From: JANLTP01 sp031363055
GTDB lineage: Bacteria; Pseudomonadota; Gammaproteobacteria; Burkholderiales; Burkholderiaceae_E
Reading direction: 5' to 3'
Assembly: GCA_031363055.1 (NCBI GenBank)
Contig: JANLTP010000159.1
Coordinates: 1 to 41,281 of the forward strand
DNA length: 41,281 nucleotides
Below, piece by piece: positions 23,589-31,700 of this stretch (its first letter is position 1; each line of letters starts with the position of its first letter). Below the pieces are notes generated by a model, which was given only the letters and a program-made list of their open reading frames with translations, was not told the origin of the DNA and made no database searches. The position numbers were made by a program, and so were the translations under genes.

Positions 23589-24797
23589 ATGTCGCGCAGA
23601 TCGTTCTCAACGCTTTTGATGGGTCTGGCCGTTTTCGTGTTCGGCGGTACTGCTGCTCCGTCGAACGCGCAGGAGGTCATCAAGATTGGTGCGCCGCTGG
23701 CATTGACCGGCGGCTTGGCGGACGAGGGCAAGAAGCAGCAAGTCGCCTATGACATGTGGCTCAAGCGAGTCAATGCGGCCGGTGGCATTGCGGTCGCGGG
23801 TAAGAAGTTCAAGGTCGAGCTCATTACCTACGACTATCAGTCCGACGAAAAGCGCGCTCAACAAATTGCCGAGCGACTGATCACCCAGGACAAGGTCGAC
23901 TTTCTGACTTCACCGTTCGGTTCCGGCCACACCAAGGTAGTAGCCGGCGTCGCCGAACGTTATGGTGTGCCCGTAATGGCTTCGGTCGCATCGAGCGAAT
24001 CAGTGTTCAATCAGGGCTACCAGTACATGTTCGGAACGCTGGCGCCGAACGGTGGCATCGTACAAAACATGGCGGTTCTGTTCACCAAGCTGATTCCCGG
24101 TGTCAAGAAAATCGCCATTCTCGGGCGTGAGGATGTCTTTCCGCGGGCGATGGCGAGTGAGATGAAAAAAGCGGCGGAGGCTGCCGGGCTAGAAGTCGTT
24201 TACAGCGAGTTCTATCCAGTTGGTACCCTCGATCACGCAGCGGCGCTATCGAAGATCAAGGCCGCCGGCCCGCAGTGGGTTTATGTCACCGGTTACACCC
24301 AGGATTTGATTCTGGCGCGCAAGCAAATGGCCGATGTGCAACTGAGCGCGCCGATCGTGACGATGATCACCGGTCCGTCGTACCGCGAATTCGTCGACGG
24401 CCTGGGCAAGCTCGCCGAAGGTGTGACCAGCGCCTCCTGGTGGCACCACTCCTTGAACTACAAATCAGACGATGTCTTTGGTTCGACCGAAGCCTTCTAC
24501 AAGGAGTTTCTGGCGCGCGAGAAGAAGGACCCGGACTATGTCCATGCGTCGGCGGCTGCGGCTCTGGTGACCTTGCAAAAGGCCATCGAGAAAGCCGGTA
24601 GTCTCGATAAGGCCAAGGTTCGTGATGCGCTGGCTGCGACCGACATCATGACCTTCTACGGTCCCGTGAAATTCGGCGCCAATGGCATGAACGGCGGTCG
24701 TGATCTGCCGATCGTACAAGTGCAAGGCGGCAAGGTCGTACCGCTGTTTCCGGCGGCCATCAAGGCCGGCTCGCTGCAGTCGATGACCGCTCGCTGA
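23589..24797 (+). CDS. ABC transporter substrate-binding protein (branched-chain amino acid type)
   Basis: 402 residues. Tat-like signal (SRRSFS at 2-7, cleavage near SNAQE), then the periplasmic type I binding fold: VIKIGAPLALTGGLADEGKKQQ at the mature N-terminus, AQQIAERLITQDKVDFLTSPFGSGHT, and a C-terminal YGPVKFGANGMN segment. LivJ-like, but Bug-, amide- and aromatic-compound receptors share this family, so the ligand need not be an amino acid. ATG at 23589 has AAAGGA 7 nt upstream. It follows the hydroxylase by 11 nt and begins the transporter part of the operon. Confidence 0.93.
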   Translation: MSRRSFSTLLMGLAVFVFGGTAAPSNAQEVIKIGAPLALTGGLADEGKKQQVAYDMWLKRVNAAGGIAVAGKKFKVELITYDYQSDEKRAQQIAERLITQDKVDFLTSPFGSGHTKVVAGVAERYGVPVMASVASSESVFNQGYQYMFGTLAPNGGIVQNMAVLFTKLIPGVKKIAILGREDVFPRAMASEMKKAAEAAGLEVVYSEFYPVGTLDHAAALSKIKAAGPQWVYVTGYTQDLILARKQMADVQLSAPIVTMITGPSYREFVDGLGKLAEGVTSASWWHHSLNYKSDDVFGSTEAFYKEFLAREKKDPDYVHASAAAALVTLQKAIEKAGSLDKAKVRDALAATDIMTFYGPVKFGANGMNGGRDLPIVQVQGGKVVPLFPAAIKAGSLQSMTAR

Positions 24798-24827
24798 TGC
24801 GCACTCGCGAGCATCGGTGATCTGTCA

Positions 24828-25688
24828 GTGATCTACTTCCAGGTCCTCGTCAATGGTCTGACCCTGGGCGCTCTGTACGCGTGCCTGGCGGTTGGCTTCT
24901 CGCTGGTCTGGGGCGTGCTCAATGTCATCAACATGTTGCATGGCTCGCTGATCATTTTGGGCGGCTATCTGACCTACTTTCTGTGGATGCACTGGCAGAT
25001 TCATCCGCTGGTGAGTCTGTTGCCAGTCGCCGGCCTGCTGTTCATGCTGGGCTGGTCGGTGCAGATGCTGATGATCAATCGGCTGGTCAATCAACCGGTC
25101 TTGACCACCTTGACCCTGACCTTCGGTCTCGATTTGATTCTCTACAACGCGATGAATGTCCTGTTCGATGCGACACCGCGCCGGGTGACGCTGGATCTGG
25201 GTACCCTGGCACTGGGCCCTGTGGTCGTGGCCTGGGATCGCATCGTCGCCTTCGCGCTCGCCCTGACGCTGACCCTGGCGCTGTATGCCGTGCTGCGCAG
25301 CTCGCGCTCGGGCCGCGCCATCGTGGCGGTTCGAATGGATCGCGACGCGGCGGCGCTGATGGGTATACGCATCAATCGCGTCTATGCCATGACCTTCGGC
25401 ATCGGTGCCGGACTGGCAGGCGCGTGCGGGGCGCTGTTGGCGCTGGTGTTTCCGATCACCACCAACCTGTCCGGCCTGATTCTCGGCAAGGCCTTTGTGG
25501 TCTGCGTGATCGGCGGTCTCGGCACCGTCCCAGGCGCCCTGGTGGGCGGTTTGGTGCTGGGCATCATCGAGTCGTTCTCCGGCCATTGGTTTGGGCCGCA
25601 AAATGCGGTATTGATCGGCTTTTTACTGATGCTGCTGTTGCTGATGACGCGCCCGACCGGACTACTGGGTCGAAAGGGCTATGAATGA
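24828..25688 (+). CDS. Branched-chain-type ABC transporter permease (LivH family)
   Basis: 286 residues, about eight membrane helices. LivH hallmarks: LVNGLTLGALYACLAVGFSLVWGVLNVINMLHG at the N-terminus, the cytoplasmic coupling segment VRMDRDAAALMGIRINRVYAMTFGIGAGLAG, and FVVCVIGGLGTVPGALVGGLVLG. GTG start at 24828, 30 nt after the receptor gene. Inner-membrane pore with LivM. Confidence 0.93.
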   Translation: MIYFQVLVNGLTLGALYACLAVGFSLVWGVLNVINMLHGSLIILGGYLTYFLWMHWQIHPLVSLLPVAGLLFMLGWSVQMLMINRLVNQPVLTTLTLTFGLDLILYNAMNVLFDATPRRVTLDLGTLALGPVVVAWDRIVAFALALTLTLALYAVLRSSRSGRAIVAVRMDRDAAALMGIRINRVYAMTFGIGAGLAGACGALLALVFPITTNLSGLILGKAFVVCVIGGLGTVPGALVGGLVLGIIESFSGHWFGPQNAVLIGFLLMLLLLMTRPTGLLGRKGYE

Positions 25689-26680
25689 AGTCTTCGGTGC
25701 TGGCGTTTGTGGTGTTCGCCCTCGTGCTGGCCGCCGTACCGCTGTCGGGCAATAACTACTTCGTGCAGCAGGCAACCTTTGTAGCGATGTACTGTGCCAT
25801 GGCCCTGTCCTGGAACATCATCGGCGGTTACGCCGGATATCCGTCGTTCGCAACCGCCGCGTTTGTCGGGTTGGGCTCGTATGCCGGTGCGTTGCTGCAA
25901 AACGCCGGTGCACCGATGGCGCTGGCCTGGTTCGGCGCGACGCTCATCACGGCGCTGTTCGCGGCGATGCTAGGTTTTGGCATCTTGCGCATGAAAGGCC
26001 ATTACTTCGCAGTCGGCTCCATTTCAATCGTCGAAGTGTTGCGATTGATTGCCTCATCCTGGTCGGACTTTACCGGCGGTGGCGAGGGACTGAATCTGCC
26101 GATTTTTCGTGGCGGCCCCGACTATGCCGGCCGCATTTTCCTCTATTCAATGTTGCTGATTCTGGTGCTTGCCTTTCTCATGACGCTGTGCGTGGAGCGC
26201 AGTCGGCTGGGGTTTGGTTTGCGTTGCATTCAGCAAAATGAAGATGCCGCCGATATGGTCGGCGTCGATGTAACCCGCTACAAGACGATTGCCTTTACCC
26301 TGTCGGCGTTGTTCTGTGGCTCGGTGGGCGCGATCTCGTCATCCTGGGTCGCCTATATTGCGCCCAGCGATGCGTTCTCGATTTTGCTAACCCTGAAGGT
26401 CCCGGTCATGGTGTTGCTCGGCGGCCCGGGCACCGTGCTCGGCCCGGTGATAGGCGCCACCAGCTTTGTGATCATCGAGCAGACCGTGTGGTCTCGCTTT
26501 CTGGATTACAACCAGGCGGCATTGGGCATCATCATCGTTCTGCTGATTTTCTTTTTGCCGGGCGGCCTGCTGGGTACTGGCTGGGGACGGCGGGCGGTTC
26601 GCGAGAAGTTTGACCCGGCAAAGTTAGAACCGGCTAAATTTAAACCGGCAAAGTTTGAACCAGCGAAGTCCAATCCATGA
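25685..26680 (+). CDS. Branched-chain-type ABC transporter permease (LivM family)
   Basis: 331 residues, about nine membrane helices. LivM hallmarks: MALSWNIIGGYAGYPSFATAAFVGLGSY, CIQQNEDAADMVGVDVTRYKTIAFTLSA and a C-terminal LGGPGTVLGPVIGA. The last 25 residues are an unusual charged tail made of a five-residue repeat (PAK-hydrophobic-E/K), encoded by a 15-bp tandem repeat. ATGA overlaps with LivH and LivG. Confidence 0.93.
   Translation: MKSSVLAFVVFALVLAAVPLSGNNYFVQQATFVAMYCAMALSWNIIGGYAGYPSFATAAFVGLGSYAGALLQNAGAPMALAWFGATLITALFAAMLGFGILRMKGHYFAVGSISIVEVLRLIASSWSDFTGGGEGLNLPIFRGGPDYAGRIFLYSMLLILVLAFLMTLCVERSRLGFGLRCIQQNEDAADMVGVDVTRYKTIAFTLSALFCGSVGAISSSWVAYIAPSDAFSILLTLKVPVMVLLGGPGTVLGPVIGATSFVIIEQTVWSRFLDYNQAALGIIIVLLIFFLPGGLLGTGWGRRAVREKFDPAKLEPAKFKPAKFEPAKSNP
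26615..26674 (+). repeat. 15-bp tandem repeat, four copies, in the LivM tail
   Basis: Units at 26615, 26630, 26645 and 26660, e.g. CCGGCAAAGTTAGAA, CCGGCTAAATTTAAA, CCGGCAAAGTTTGAA, CCAGCGAAGTCCAAT. They encode PAKLE, PAKFK, PAKFE and PAKSN. The unit is a multiple of three, so copy changes would alter tail length without frameshift. The AT content is above that of its surroundings. Confidence 0.9.
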
Positions 26681-27432
26681 ACGGCCAGACCAGTCTGCTG
26701 AAGGTCGACGGACTGACCAAACGCTTCGGTGGTGTCGCCGCCGTCAACAACGTCAGCTTCGAGCTCAAAGCCGGCAAGGTGGTTGGACTGATCGGCCCGA
26801 ACGGCGCCGGCAAGACCACCTTGGTGAATCTGGTCACCGGCACGCATCGGGCCAGCGCTGGACGCATGTTGTTCAATGGCGAAGACGTGACGGGTCAACG
26901 ACCGTTCGAGTCGGCACGGCGTGGTCTGTCGCGAACCTTTCAGATCGTGCAACCGTTTCCGCGCCTCAGTGTGCTCGACAATGTCGCCGCCGGAGCGCTG
27001 TTCGCCGGTGGCGCGGTCTCGCAAAAGCAGGCCAGGGAGCAAGCGTTTGAGCATCTGCGCTTTGTCGGTCTTGAGCCGCAGGCCGATCGTGACGCTGCAG
27101 CGCTGACATTGCCCTCGCGCAAGCGACTTGAGCTCGCCAAGTCGTTGGCCATGAAGCCGAAGCTGTTGTTGCTCGATGAAGTCAACGCCGGTTTGAACAG
27201 CGCCGAAATTGGCGCGGCGATTGAACTGATACGGCGAATCGCGCAGGCCGGCATTACTGTTTTGTTGATCGAACATCTCATGAAGGTGGTGTTTTCGCTG
27301 TGTGAGGAATTGCTGGTGCTGCATCACGGCGAACTGATTGCCAGCGGTGATCCGCAAAGTGTCGCGGCCGATCCGAAAGTCATCGAGGCGTATTTGGGCA
27401 CCAAATATCTGCAAAGAATGCGGGCGACATGA
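26677..27432 (+). CDS. ABC transporter ATP-binding protein (LivG family)
   Basis: 251 residues. Walker A GPNGAGKTT (40-48), Walker B LLLLDEV (Asp167, Glu168) with VNAGLNSAE as D-loop, and the LivG-type C-terminal VIEAYLGTKY. The signature helix reads LTLPSRKRLELA instead of LSGGQ; degenerate signatures occur in LivG proteins. It pairs with LivF to power import. ATGA overlaps on both sides. Confidence 0.94.
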   Translation: MNGQTSLLKVDGLTKRFGGVAAVNNVSFELKAGKVVGLIGPNGAGKTTLVNLVTGTHRASAGRMLFNGEDVTGQRPFESARRGLSRTFQIVQPFPRLSVLDNVAAGALFAGGAVSQKQAREQAFEHLRFVGLEPQADRDAAALTLPSRKRLELAKSLAMKPKLLLLDEVNAGLNSAEIGAAIELIRRIAQAGITVLLIEHLMKVVFSLCEELLVLHHGELIASGDPQSVAADPKVIEAYLGTKYLQRMRAT

Positions 27433-28154
27433 CCACGCTGGCGCCGCTTTTGAGCGTTCGTGGCTTGCAGGCCGGATACGCCGGTATTCAGGTGCTTTGG
27501 GATATCACGCTCGAGGTGCTGCCCGGTGAAATTGCCTGCGTTGTCGGTTCCAATGGCGCCGGCAAAACGACGCTGCTGCGCACACTATCCGGCCTGCTGC
27601 CGGTGCTTGCGGGCCAGATCGAGTTTGCCGGGCAAGCTCTGACGGGCGCTTCGGCTGAGGCGATTCTGCGTGCCGGCATCGCCCATGTACCCGAAGGTCG
27701 TCGGCTGTTTCGCGGCATGTCGGTGCGCGATAATCTTTTGCTCGGCGCTTACCTGCGACGCGACAGTCGCGAGGTCATCGCACAGGATCTCGACTATATC
27801 TACGGACTCTTCCCGATTCTCAAGGAGCGGGCGCAACAAGATGCGACAACGCTATCCGGCGGCGAGCAGCAAATGTGCGCGATTGGTCGCGGCTTGATGT
27901 CGAAGCCGAAACTCCTCATGATCGACGAGTTGTCGCTTGGGCTGGCGCCGCGTGCGGTCGAGCGTCTTTCTGAAGCACTGATCGAAATCAACCGTAACGG
28001 ACTGAGCATCTTGCTGGTCGAGCAGGATGTGTTCACTGCGTTCGAGTTGGCCGCAAGCGGTGTCGTCATTGAAACCGGTCGGGTTGCCTTCGCCGGGTCC
28101 AGCGCAGTGCTGGCGGCCGATCCCAGGATCAAGGCTGCCTATATGGGCATCTGA
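27429..28154 (+). CDS. ABC transporter ATP-binding protein (LivF family)
   Basis: 241 residues. Walker A GSNGAGKTT (40-48), canonical signature LSGGEQQ (142-148), Walker B LLMIDEL (Asp166, Glu167) and the LivF-type VPEGRRLFRGMSV segment. Last gene of the GntR-led operon. It stops 6 nt from the convergent subunit-c-like gene, leaving no room for a dedicated terminator. Confidence 0.95.
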   Translation: MTTLAPLLSVRGLQAGYAGIQVLWDITLEVLPGEIACVVGSNGAGKTTLLRTLSGLLPVLAGQIEFAGQALTGASAEAILRAGIAHVPEGRRLFRGMSVRDNLLLGAYLRRDSREVIAQDLDYIYGLFPILKERAQQDATTLSGGEQQMCAIGRGLMSKPKLLMIDELSLGLAPRAVERLSEALIEINRNGLSILLVEQDVFTAFELAASGVVIETGRVAFAGSSAVLAADPRIKAAYMGI

Positions 28155-28160
28155 GCGCCG

Positions 28161-28397
28161 TCACTTTCCAAACGGTGGTGAGGTAGCGAACCAAAGCGCG
28201 ATGCCTGTACTGATGATGAACGCCCCGTCGGTCAATCCGACCAGCAAGAACACCTTGACCATCAGGCGATCCATGAGCTCCGGTTGACGCGCGGCGCCGT
28301 CGATGAATTTGCCGCTCAGCATACCGATACACGATCCGATCGCGGCCAGGCCGATCATATGGCCAACTGCGAGGGGCACCAGGTCCACGCTGCTCAT
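28161..28397 (-). CDS. Orphan F-type ATP synthase subunit c homologue
   Basis: 78 residues forming a two-helix hairpin. Helix 1 has a GLAAIGSCIGMLSG glycine pattern, the polar loop is GAARQPEL (Arg37-Gln38-Pro39) and helix 2 carries Asp57 in FLLVGLTDGAFIISTG, 20 residues after Arg37 as in E. coli (41 and 61). So the ion-binding carboxylate and F1-contact loop are retained. A very strong ribosome site (GGAAGGAGAT) precedes the ATG. No other atp genes are adjacent; it lies between the ABC operon and an XRE regulator, so it is probably a paralogue rather than the housekeeping atpE, though that cannot be excluded from this window. Confidence 0.85.
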   Translation of the reverse strand: MSSVDLVPLAVGHMIGLAAIGSCIGMLSGKFIDGAARQPELMDRLMVKVFLLVGLTDGAFIISTGIALWFATSPPFGK

Positions 28398-28430
28398 CAG
28401 AATCTCCTTCCAGCGTTAATTCGGTTGCGG

Positions 28431-28447
28431 GTGCTGAATTTCAGCAC
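28431..28447. promoter_or_regulatory. 17-bp palindrome upstream of the subunit-c-like gene
   Basis: GTGCTGAA-T-TTCAGCAC, perfect 8-bp arms around one base, 33-50 bp upstream of the subunit-c ATG, where a promoter would be expected. Candidate operator; no T run, so not a terminator. Confidence 0.55.
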
Positions 28448-28493
28448 TCAGCGGTAACGATCAAATGATGAGCCAACGCCCTGCTGCGGTCGA

Positions 28494-28531
28494 TTACCCG
28501 GCGGGTAGTGCGTTCTTTACCTCGCGGGTAA
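28494..28531. promoter_or_regulatory. Two TTACC-N5-GGTAA-type palindromes, 23 bp apart
   Basis: TTACCCGGCGGGTAG (28494-28508) and TTACCTCGCGGGTAA (28517-28531) are variants of one inverted repeat with a 23-bp period, placing them on nearly the same helix face. They lie in the 240-bp gap between the divergent subunit-c-like and XRE genes and could be the XRE regulator's own sites. Apart from these and the 28431 palindrome the gap shows no gene. Confidence 0.55.
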
Positions 28532-28637
28532 TTGATTCCCACCGCCGATTGACTTACTGTAGCGCTGGCCCTGCGTCTAGACTAATCGGCATCTTGACTC
28601 TTCCATTCCTTGACTCTTCTATTGCTGGATTGAATTC

Positions 28638-29432
28638 ATGACGCTCATGGGCCTCGCACTGTCTGCCGATCTGTCTACCTCTGTAGCAGCGCGACCGATT
28701 GGCGATTTGCTTCGCCAATGGCGGCAACGTCGCCGCCTCAGCCAGATGGCGTTGGCGCTCGATGCCGAAATTTCGCCCAAGCACTTGAGCTTTGTCGAGT
28801 CGGGTCGGGCGCGTCCGAGTCGTGATCTGGTGCTGCGTCTGGGTGAACAATTGGCATTGCCGCTGCGTGAACAAAATCGGCTTCTGCTATCGGCCGGTTA
28901 TGCGCCGATTTTCCAGCAGCGCCCGCTTGAACATCCGGATCTGCAAATGGCTCGCAAGGCCATGCAATTGATATTGACCGGTCATGAACCCTTTCCGGCA
29001 CTCGCGATCGATCGTCACTGGAATATGGTTGCCGCCAATCAGTCGGTTGCTCACTTTATGGGTGGCGTTGGCGAATCATTGCTGAGCCCTGTCACCAACG
29101 TTTTGCGTCTGTCGCTGCATCCGCTCGGCCTGGCGCCGCGCATTGTTAATCTCACCCAATGGCGAGCTCATATATTTGCGCGCTTGCAACAGCAGATCAA
29201 TTTGACGGGCGACCCGGTGCTGGTCGATTTGCTGCACGAATTGCGCGCCTTGCCCGATCGCGAGGGTGGGACGTCGCCGGCGCGATACGACACCGGACTC
29301 CATAGTCCCGTGGTGCCATTGCTGCTGCGAAGCGGCGATCAAATCCTGTCTTTTTTGAGTACCACCATGGTGTTCGGAACACCCATCGATGTCACGCTGT
29401 CGGAGTTGGCCATCAAGACCGTGCGATCATGA
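28638..29432 (+). CDS. XRE-family regulator with MmyB-like ligand-binding domain
   Basis: 264 residues. HTH_3 domain at about 20-76 (IGDLLRQWRQRRRLSQMALALDAEISPKHLSFVESGRARPS). The rest matches the MmyB-like C-terminal domain: LLLSAGYAPIF, HPDLQMARKAMQLILTGHEPFPALAIDRHWNMVAAN and STTMVFGTPIDVTLSELAIKT. Members of this group are thought to bind fatty-acid-like ligands. It is followed within 4 nt by the outer-membrane barrel gene and so probably co-transcribed with it, and is divergent from the subunit-c-like gene. Confidence 0.93.
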   Translation: MTLMGLALSADLSTSVAARPIGDLLRQWRQRRRLSQMALALDAEISPKHLSFVESGRARPSRDLVLRLGEQLALPLREQNRLLLSAGYAPIFQQRPLEHPDLQMARKAMQLILTGHEPFPALAIDRHWNMVAANQSVAHFMGGVGESLLSPVTNVLRLSLHPLGLAPRIVNLTQWRAHIFARLQQQINLTGDPVLVDLLHELRALPDREGGTSPARYDTGLHSPVVPLLLRSGDQILSFLSTTMVFGTPIDVTLSELAIKTVRS

Positions 29433-29436
29433 CGCC

Positions 29437-30216
29437 ATGGTTCCTGTAGCCTCTCTTTTGGTTGGCGTGCTGGTCGGATGTTTCAGTGTGTCTCTGTCCC
29501 AGTCGGTCAATGCGGGCGAACCGCCCCATTTTCGTCCGTCGCGCAGTGAACCGGCTTACCAGATCGAACGCGGTGAAACTGAATTCGAGGTTGGCGTGCT
29601 CGCCGCGCGTAGTCGAGCCGATGGTCGCGAACTGCGCAGCGTGTCGGCGCCAGCCGAGTTGCGGATGGGTTTTGCCGACGGCTGGCTGATTCAGGTCGGT
29701 ATCGAAGGCTTCACACATCGCCGTGAAACGGGTGGCGAACGCGTCCAGGGTCTGGGCTCCTCATCCATTGCGATCCGGCACACAAGGCCGATATCCGACG
29801 CAGTCTGGGCGTCGATTCTGCTGGGTACCTCGTTGGCCACGGCGCATTCCTCGCTCGGCAGTGATCGAACCGCGCCTTTTCTTCAAACCGCATTAACCTG
29901 GTACGGAAAAAAGCTCAGGCTCACAGGGGTGACGAAGTACAGCCGCAGCGAAGATTTCGACGAGTTTCAAACCGGCACACCCGCCACCGCAGGTAGTGTG
30001 ACGCTGGCGAGTTTTTACGATCTGGACGAGCGCTTTGGCTTGGCTGCGGACTTTAACTTCGATCACCTGCGTGGCCGCGGCAGCCAGCGATCCGTGATCG
30101 CGGGTTTTGTCTGGCGTGCGAACAGCCGACTGCTGTTCGATGTCGGTATCGGTACCGGTCAAGGAATTCTCGGCACACAACGACTGTTGACGGCCGGCAC
30201 AATCGTTTATTTCTGA
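29437..30216 (+). CDS. Putative outer-membrane beta-barrel (transporter-like) protein
   Basis: 259 residues. Signal peptide (cleavage near SVNAGE), then alternating amphipathic strands (ETEFEVGVLA, ELRMGFADGWLIQVGIEGF, SSIAIRHTRPI, SVIAGFVWRANSRLLFDVGIGTGQGI) and a terminal Phe, all signs of an outer-membrane barrel. The pattern recalls the meta-pathway phenol-degradation-like transporter family, but the match is from memory. ATG at 29437 begins the signal. It lies between the XRE gene (4 nt) and the metallopeptidase gene (11 nt). Confidence 0.7.
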   Translation: MVPVASLLVGVLVGCFSVSLSQSVNAGEPPHFRPSRSEPAYQIERGETEFEVGVLAARSRADGRELRSVSAPAELRMGFADGWLIQVGIEGFTHRRETGGERVQGLGSSSIAIRHTRPISDAVWASILLGTSLATAHSSLGSDRTAPFLQTALTWYGKKLRLTGVTKYSRSEDFDEFQTGTPATAGSVTLASFYDLDERFGLAADFNFDHLRGRGSQRSVIAGFVWRANSRLLFDVGIGTGQGILGTQRLLTAGTIVYF

Positions 30217-30227
30217 AAGGAAGAACG

Positions 30228-31700
30228 GTGGCGATTCGCTTCATTCCAAACGATCCGCGCGCGGGCAGCGTAGCCTCGGCCGGGCGAATCCAGGCCAAGC
30301 GGCCGAACCGGTTGGCCAGTCGGTCTGGGTTCGTTTTTACTGACCCGAGCCCGGAGGGCGTTGCCGCGCCGGGCACCGCGCAGTTTCTGTTCTGGCAAAT
30401 GCGCGAAGCGGCGATCGCCGCGCTGCAGGCGTGGGAAGCCAGCGCCGGGCCCCACAAACTCTGGCAGGGCAAGCATAGTCGATTACCGATCTTCCAAAAC
30501 GCCGGCGTTGACTTGAACGCCTATTACGATCGCGCGAGCGTCTCATTCTTCGGCCAGACCGTCGCCGGCGCTGAATTCTTTTCGGCGGCCAGTACCGACG
30601 TTGTGGCGCATGAAGTGGGTCACGGACTGCTTGATTCGATTCGGCCAGACTTTTTTGATGTCAGCTACCTTGAAGTCGGCGCCTTGCATGAAGCTTTTGG
30701 AGACTGCATGGCGCTGTTGACGGCGCTCAATGATCTCGAGACTCGACGGCAATTGCTGGCGGCGGTGCCCGGTCTTGGCAAGCGCAATTTTGTCGAAGCG
30801 ACGGCAGAGGATCTGTCGAGAGGCATTGGCCTGCTGATCCCGGGCCACAACGCTGCCTTGCCTCGGCGTGCGTTCAATTCGCATCAATACCAGTTGCCTT
30901 CGTCGCTACCCAGTGACGGCCGGCCTGGCGTGTTGATCAACGAGGTGCATAGCTTCGGCATGGTGTTCAGCGGCTGCTTTTGGGATCTGATCACGAATCT
31001 GTTTGAAGCGTCCAGCCGCAAGACCGAGGCGACGCTGTTGGACGCGGCCCGTCTGGCCGGAAAAATCCTGATTGCGGGTCTCCAATCGGCCGTGATTACA
31101 CCGCGATTTTTTCAGGCGGTCGGCCGCGCGATGACTCTGGCCGATCAGGCACTGCATGACGGTGCCAATCATCTTCCTATTCGCGCCGCATTTGCTCGCC
31201 ACAACCTGCAACTGGGATCGAATTCGCTGCTGGCTCCTTCCATGGCACTGGCCGGTGCGGCGCCCAGCGGCGCCCGGCTGACGGCTGCGACTCGAAAGGA
31301 TTTGTTGCAGCGCTTCGGTAATGCGCGCGGCGCAAAACTGGCGCTCAGCGAACACGATCTGTTTGGCACACCGGTCGTCAATGTGGTGCAAACCCGCGCA
31401 GTCGCGCTGGGTACTGTCGATCGACGATTAAAGGGCGTGGTCGCTCTGGTACATGAACCGGTACTGATCGGTGACTCGGGCGGGCGTGCCGCCGTCATCG
31501 GTAACATGCCCCATTCGGCCGACACCAATAGCGAGGTTTATTCGTTCGTCGGTTCGCTGCTCGCGCGTCGACGCATTGACTTTGGTGCCGTCGGCAAGTC
31601 CTCGGGGCAGCACCGGCATGCGACGCATTCGGTCAGGATCCAGGGTGGTCAGCGGGTGCTCAAGCGTCGACGATTCAGTTGTTTTTGTCACCCCGTCTGA
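30228..31700 (+). CDS. HEXXH zinc metallopeptidase, M4/M36-like (gluzincin), no signal peptide
   Basis: 490 residues. The zinc motif HEVGH (128-132) is followed by HEAFGD (154-159), comparable to thermolysin NEAISD, so the third ligand is Glu155; NEVHSFGMVFSG (His241) is comparable to the thermolysin active-site histidine region. Upstream NAYYDRASVSFFG resembles M4/M36 chains. No signal peptide or propeptide is visible, unlike secreted M4 enzymes, so location is unclear. The C-terminal 100 residues are unassigned and end in FSCFCHPV. GTG start at 30228 has AAGGA 7 nt before it. Probably co-transcribed with the XRE and barrel genes; its 3' end overlaps the convergent hypothetical gene by 13 nt. 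Confidence 0.82.
   Translation: MAIRFIPNDPRAGSVASAGRIQAKRPNRLASRSGFVFTDPSPEGVAAPGTAQFLFWQMREAAIAALQAWEASAGPHKLWQGKHSRLPIFQNAGVDLNAYYDRASVSFFGQTVAGAEFFSAASTDVVAHEVGHGLLDSIRPDFFDVSYLEVGALHEAFGDCMALLTALNDLETRRQLLAAVPGLGKRNFVEATAEDLSRGIGLLIPGHNAALPRRAFNSHQYQLPSSLPSDGRPGVLINEVHSFGMVFSGCFWDLITNLFEASSRKTEATLLDAARLAGKILIAGLQSAVITPRFFQAVGRAMTLADQALHDGANHLPIRAAFARHNLQLGSNSLLAPSMALAGAAPSGARLTAATRKDLLQRFGNARGAKLALSEHDLFGTPVVNVVQTRAVALGTVDRRLKGVVALVHEPVLIGDSGGRAAVIGNMPHSADTNSEVYSFVGSLLARRRIDFGAVGKSSGQHRHATHSVRIQGGQRVLKRRRFSCFCHPV

Noticed and set aside
24825..25684. Long frames of about 260 codons on both strands overlapping LivH
   Set aside because: The LivH frame has clear family motifs and membrane helices; the others are Gln/His/Arg-rich shadows.
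26506..27414. 302-codon open frame antisense to LivG
   Set aside because: Shadow of the ABC ATPase gene; no motif and no ribosome site.
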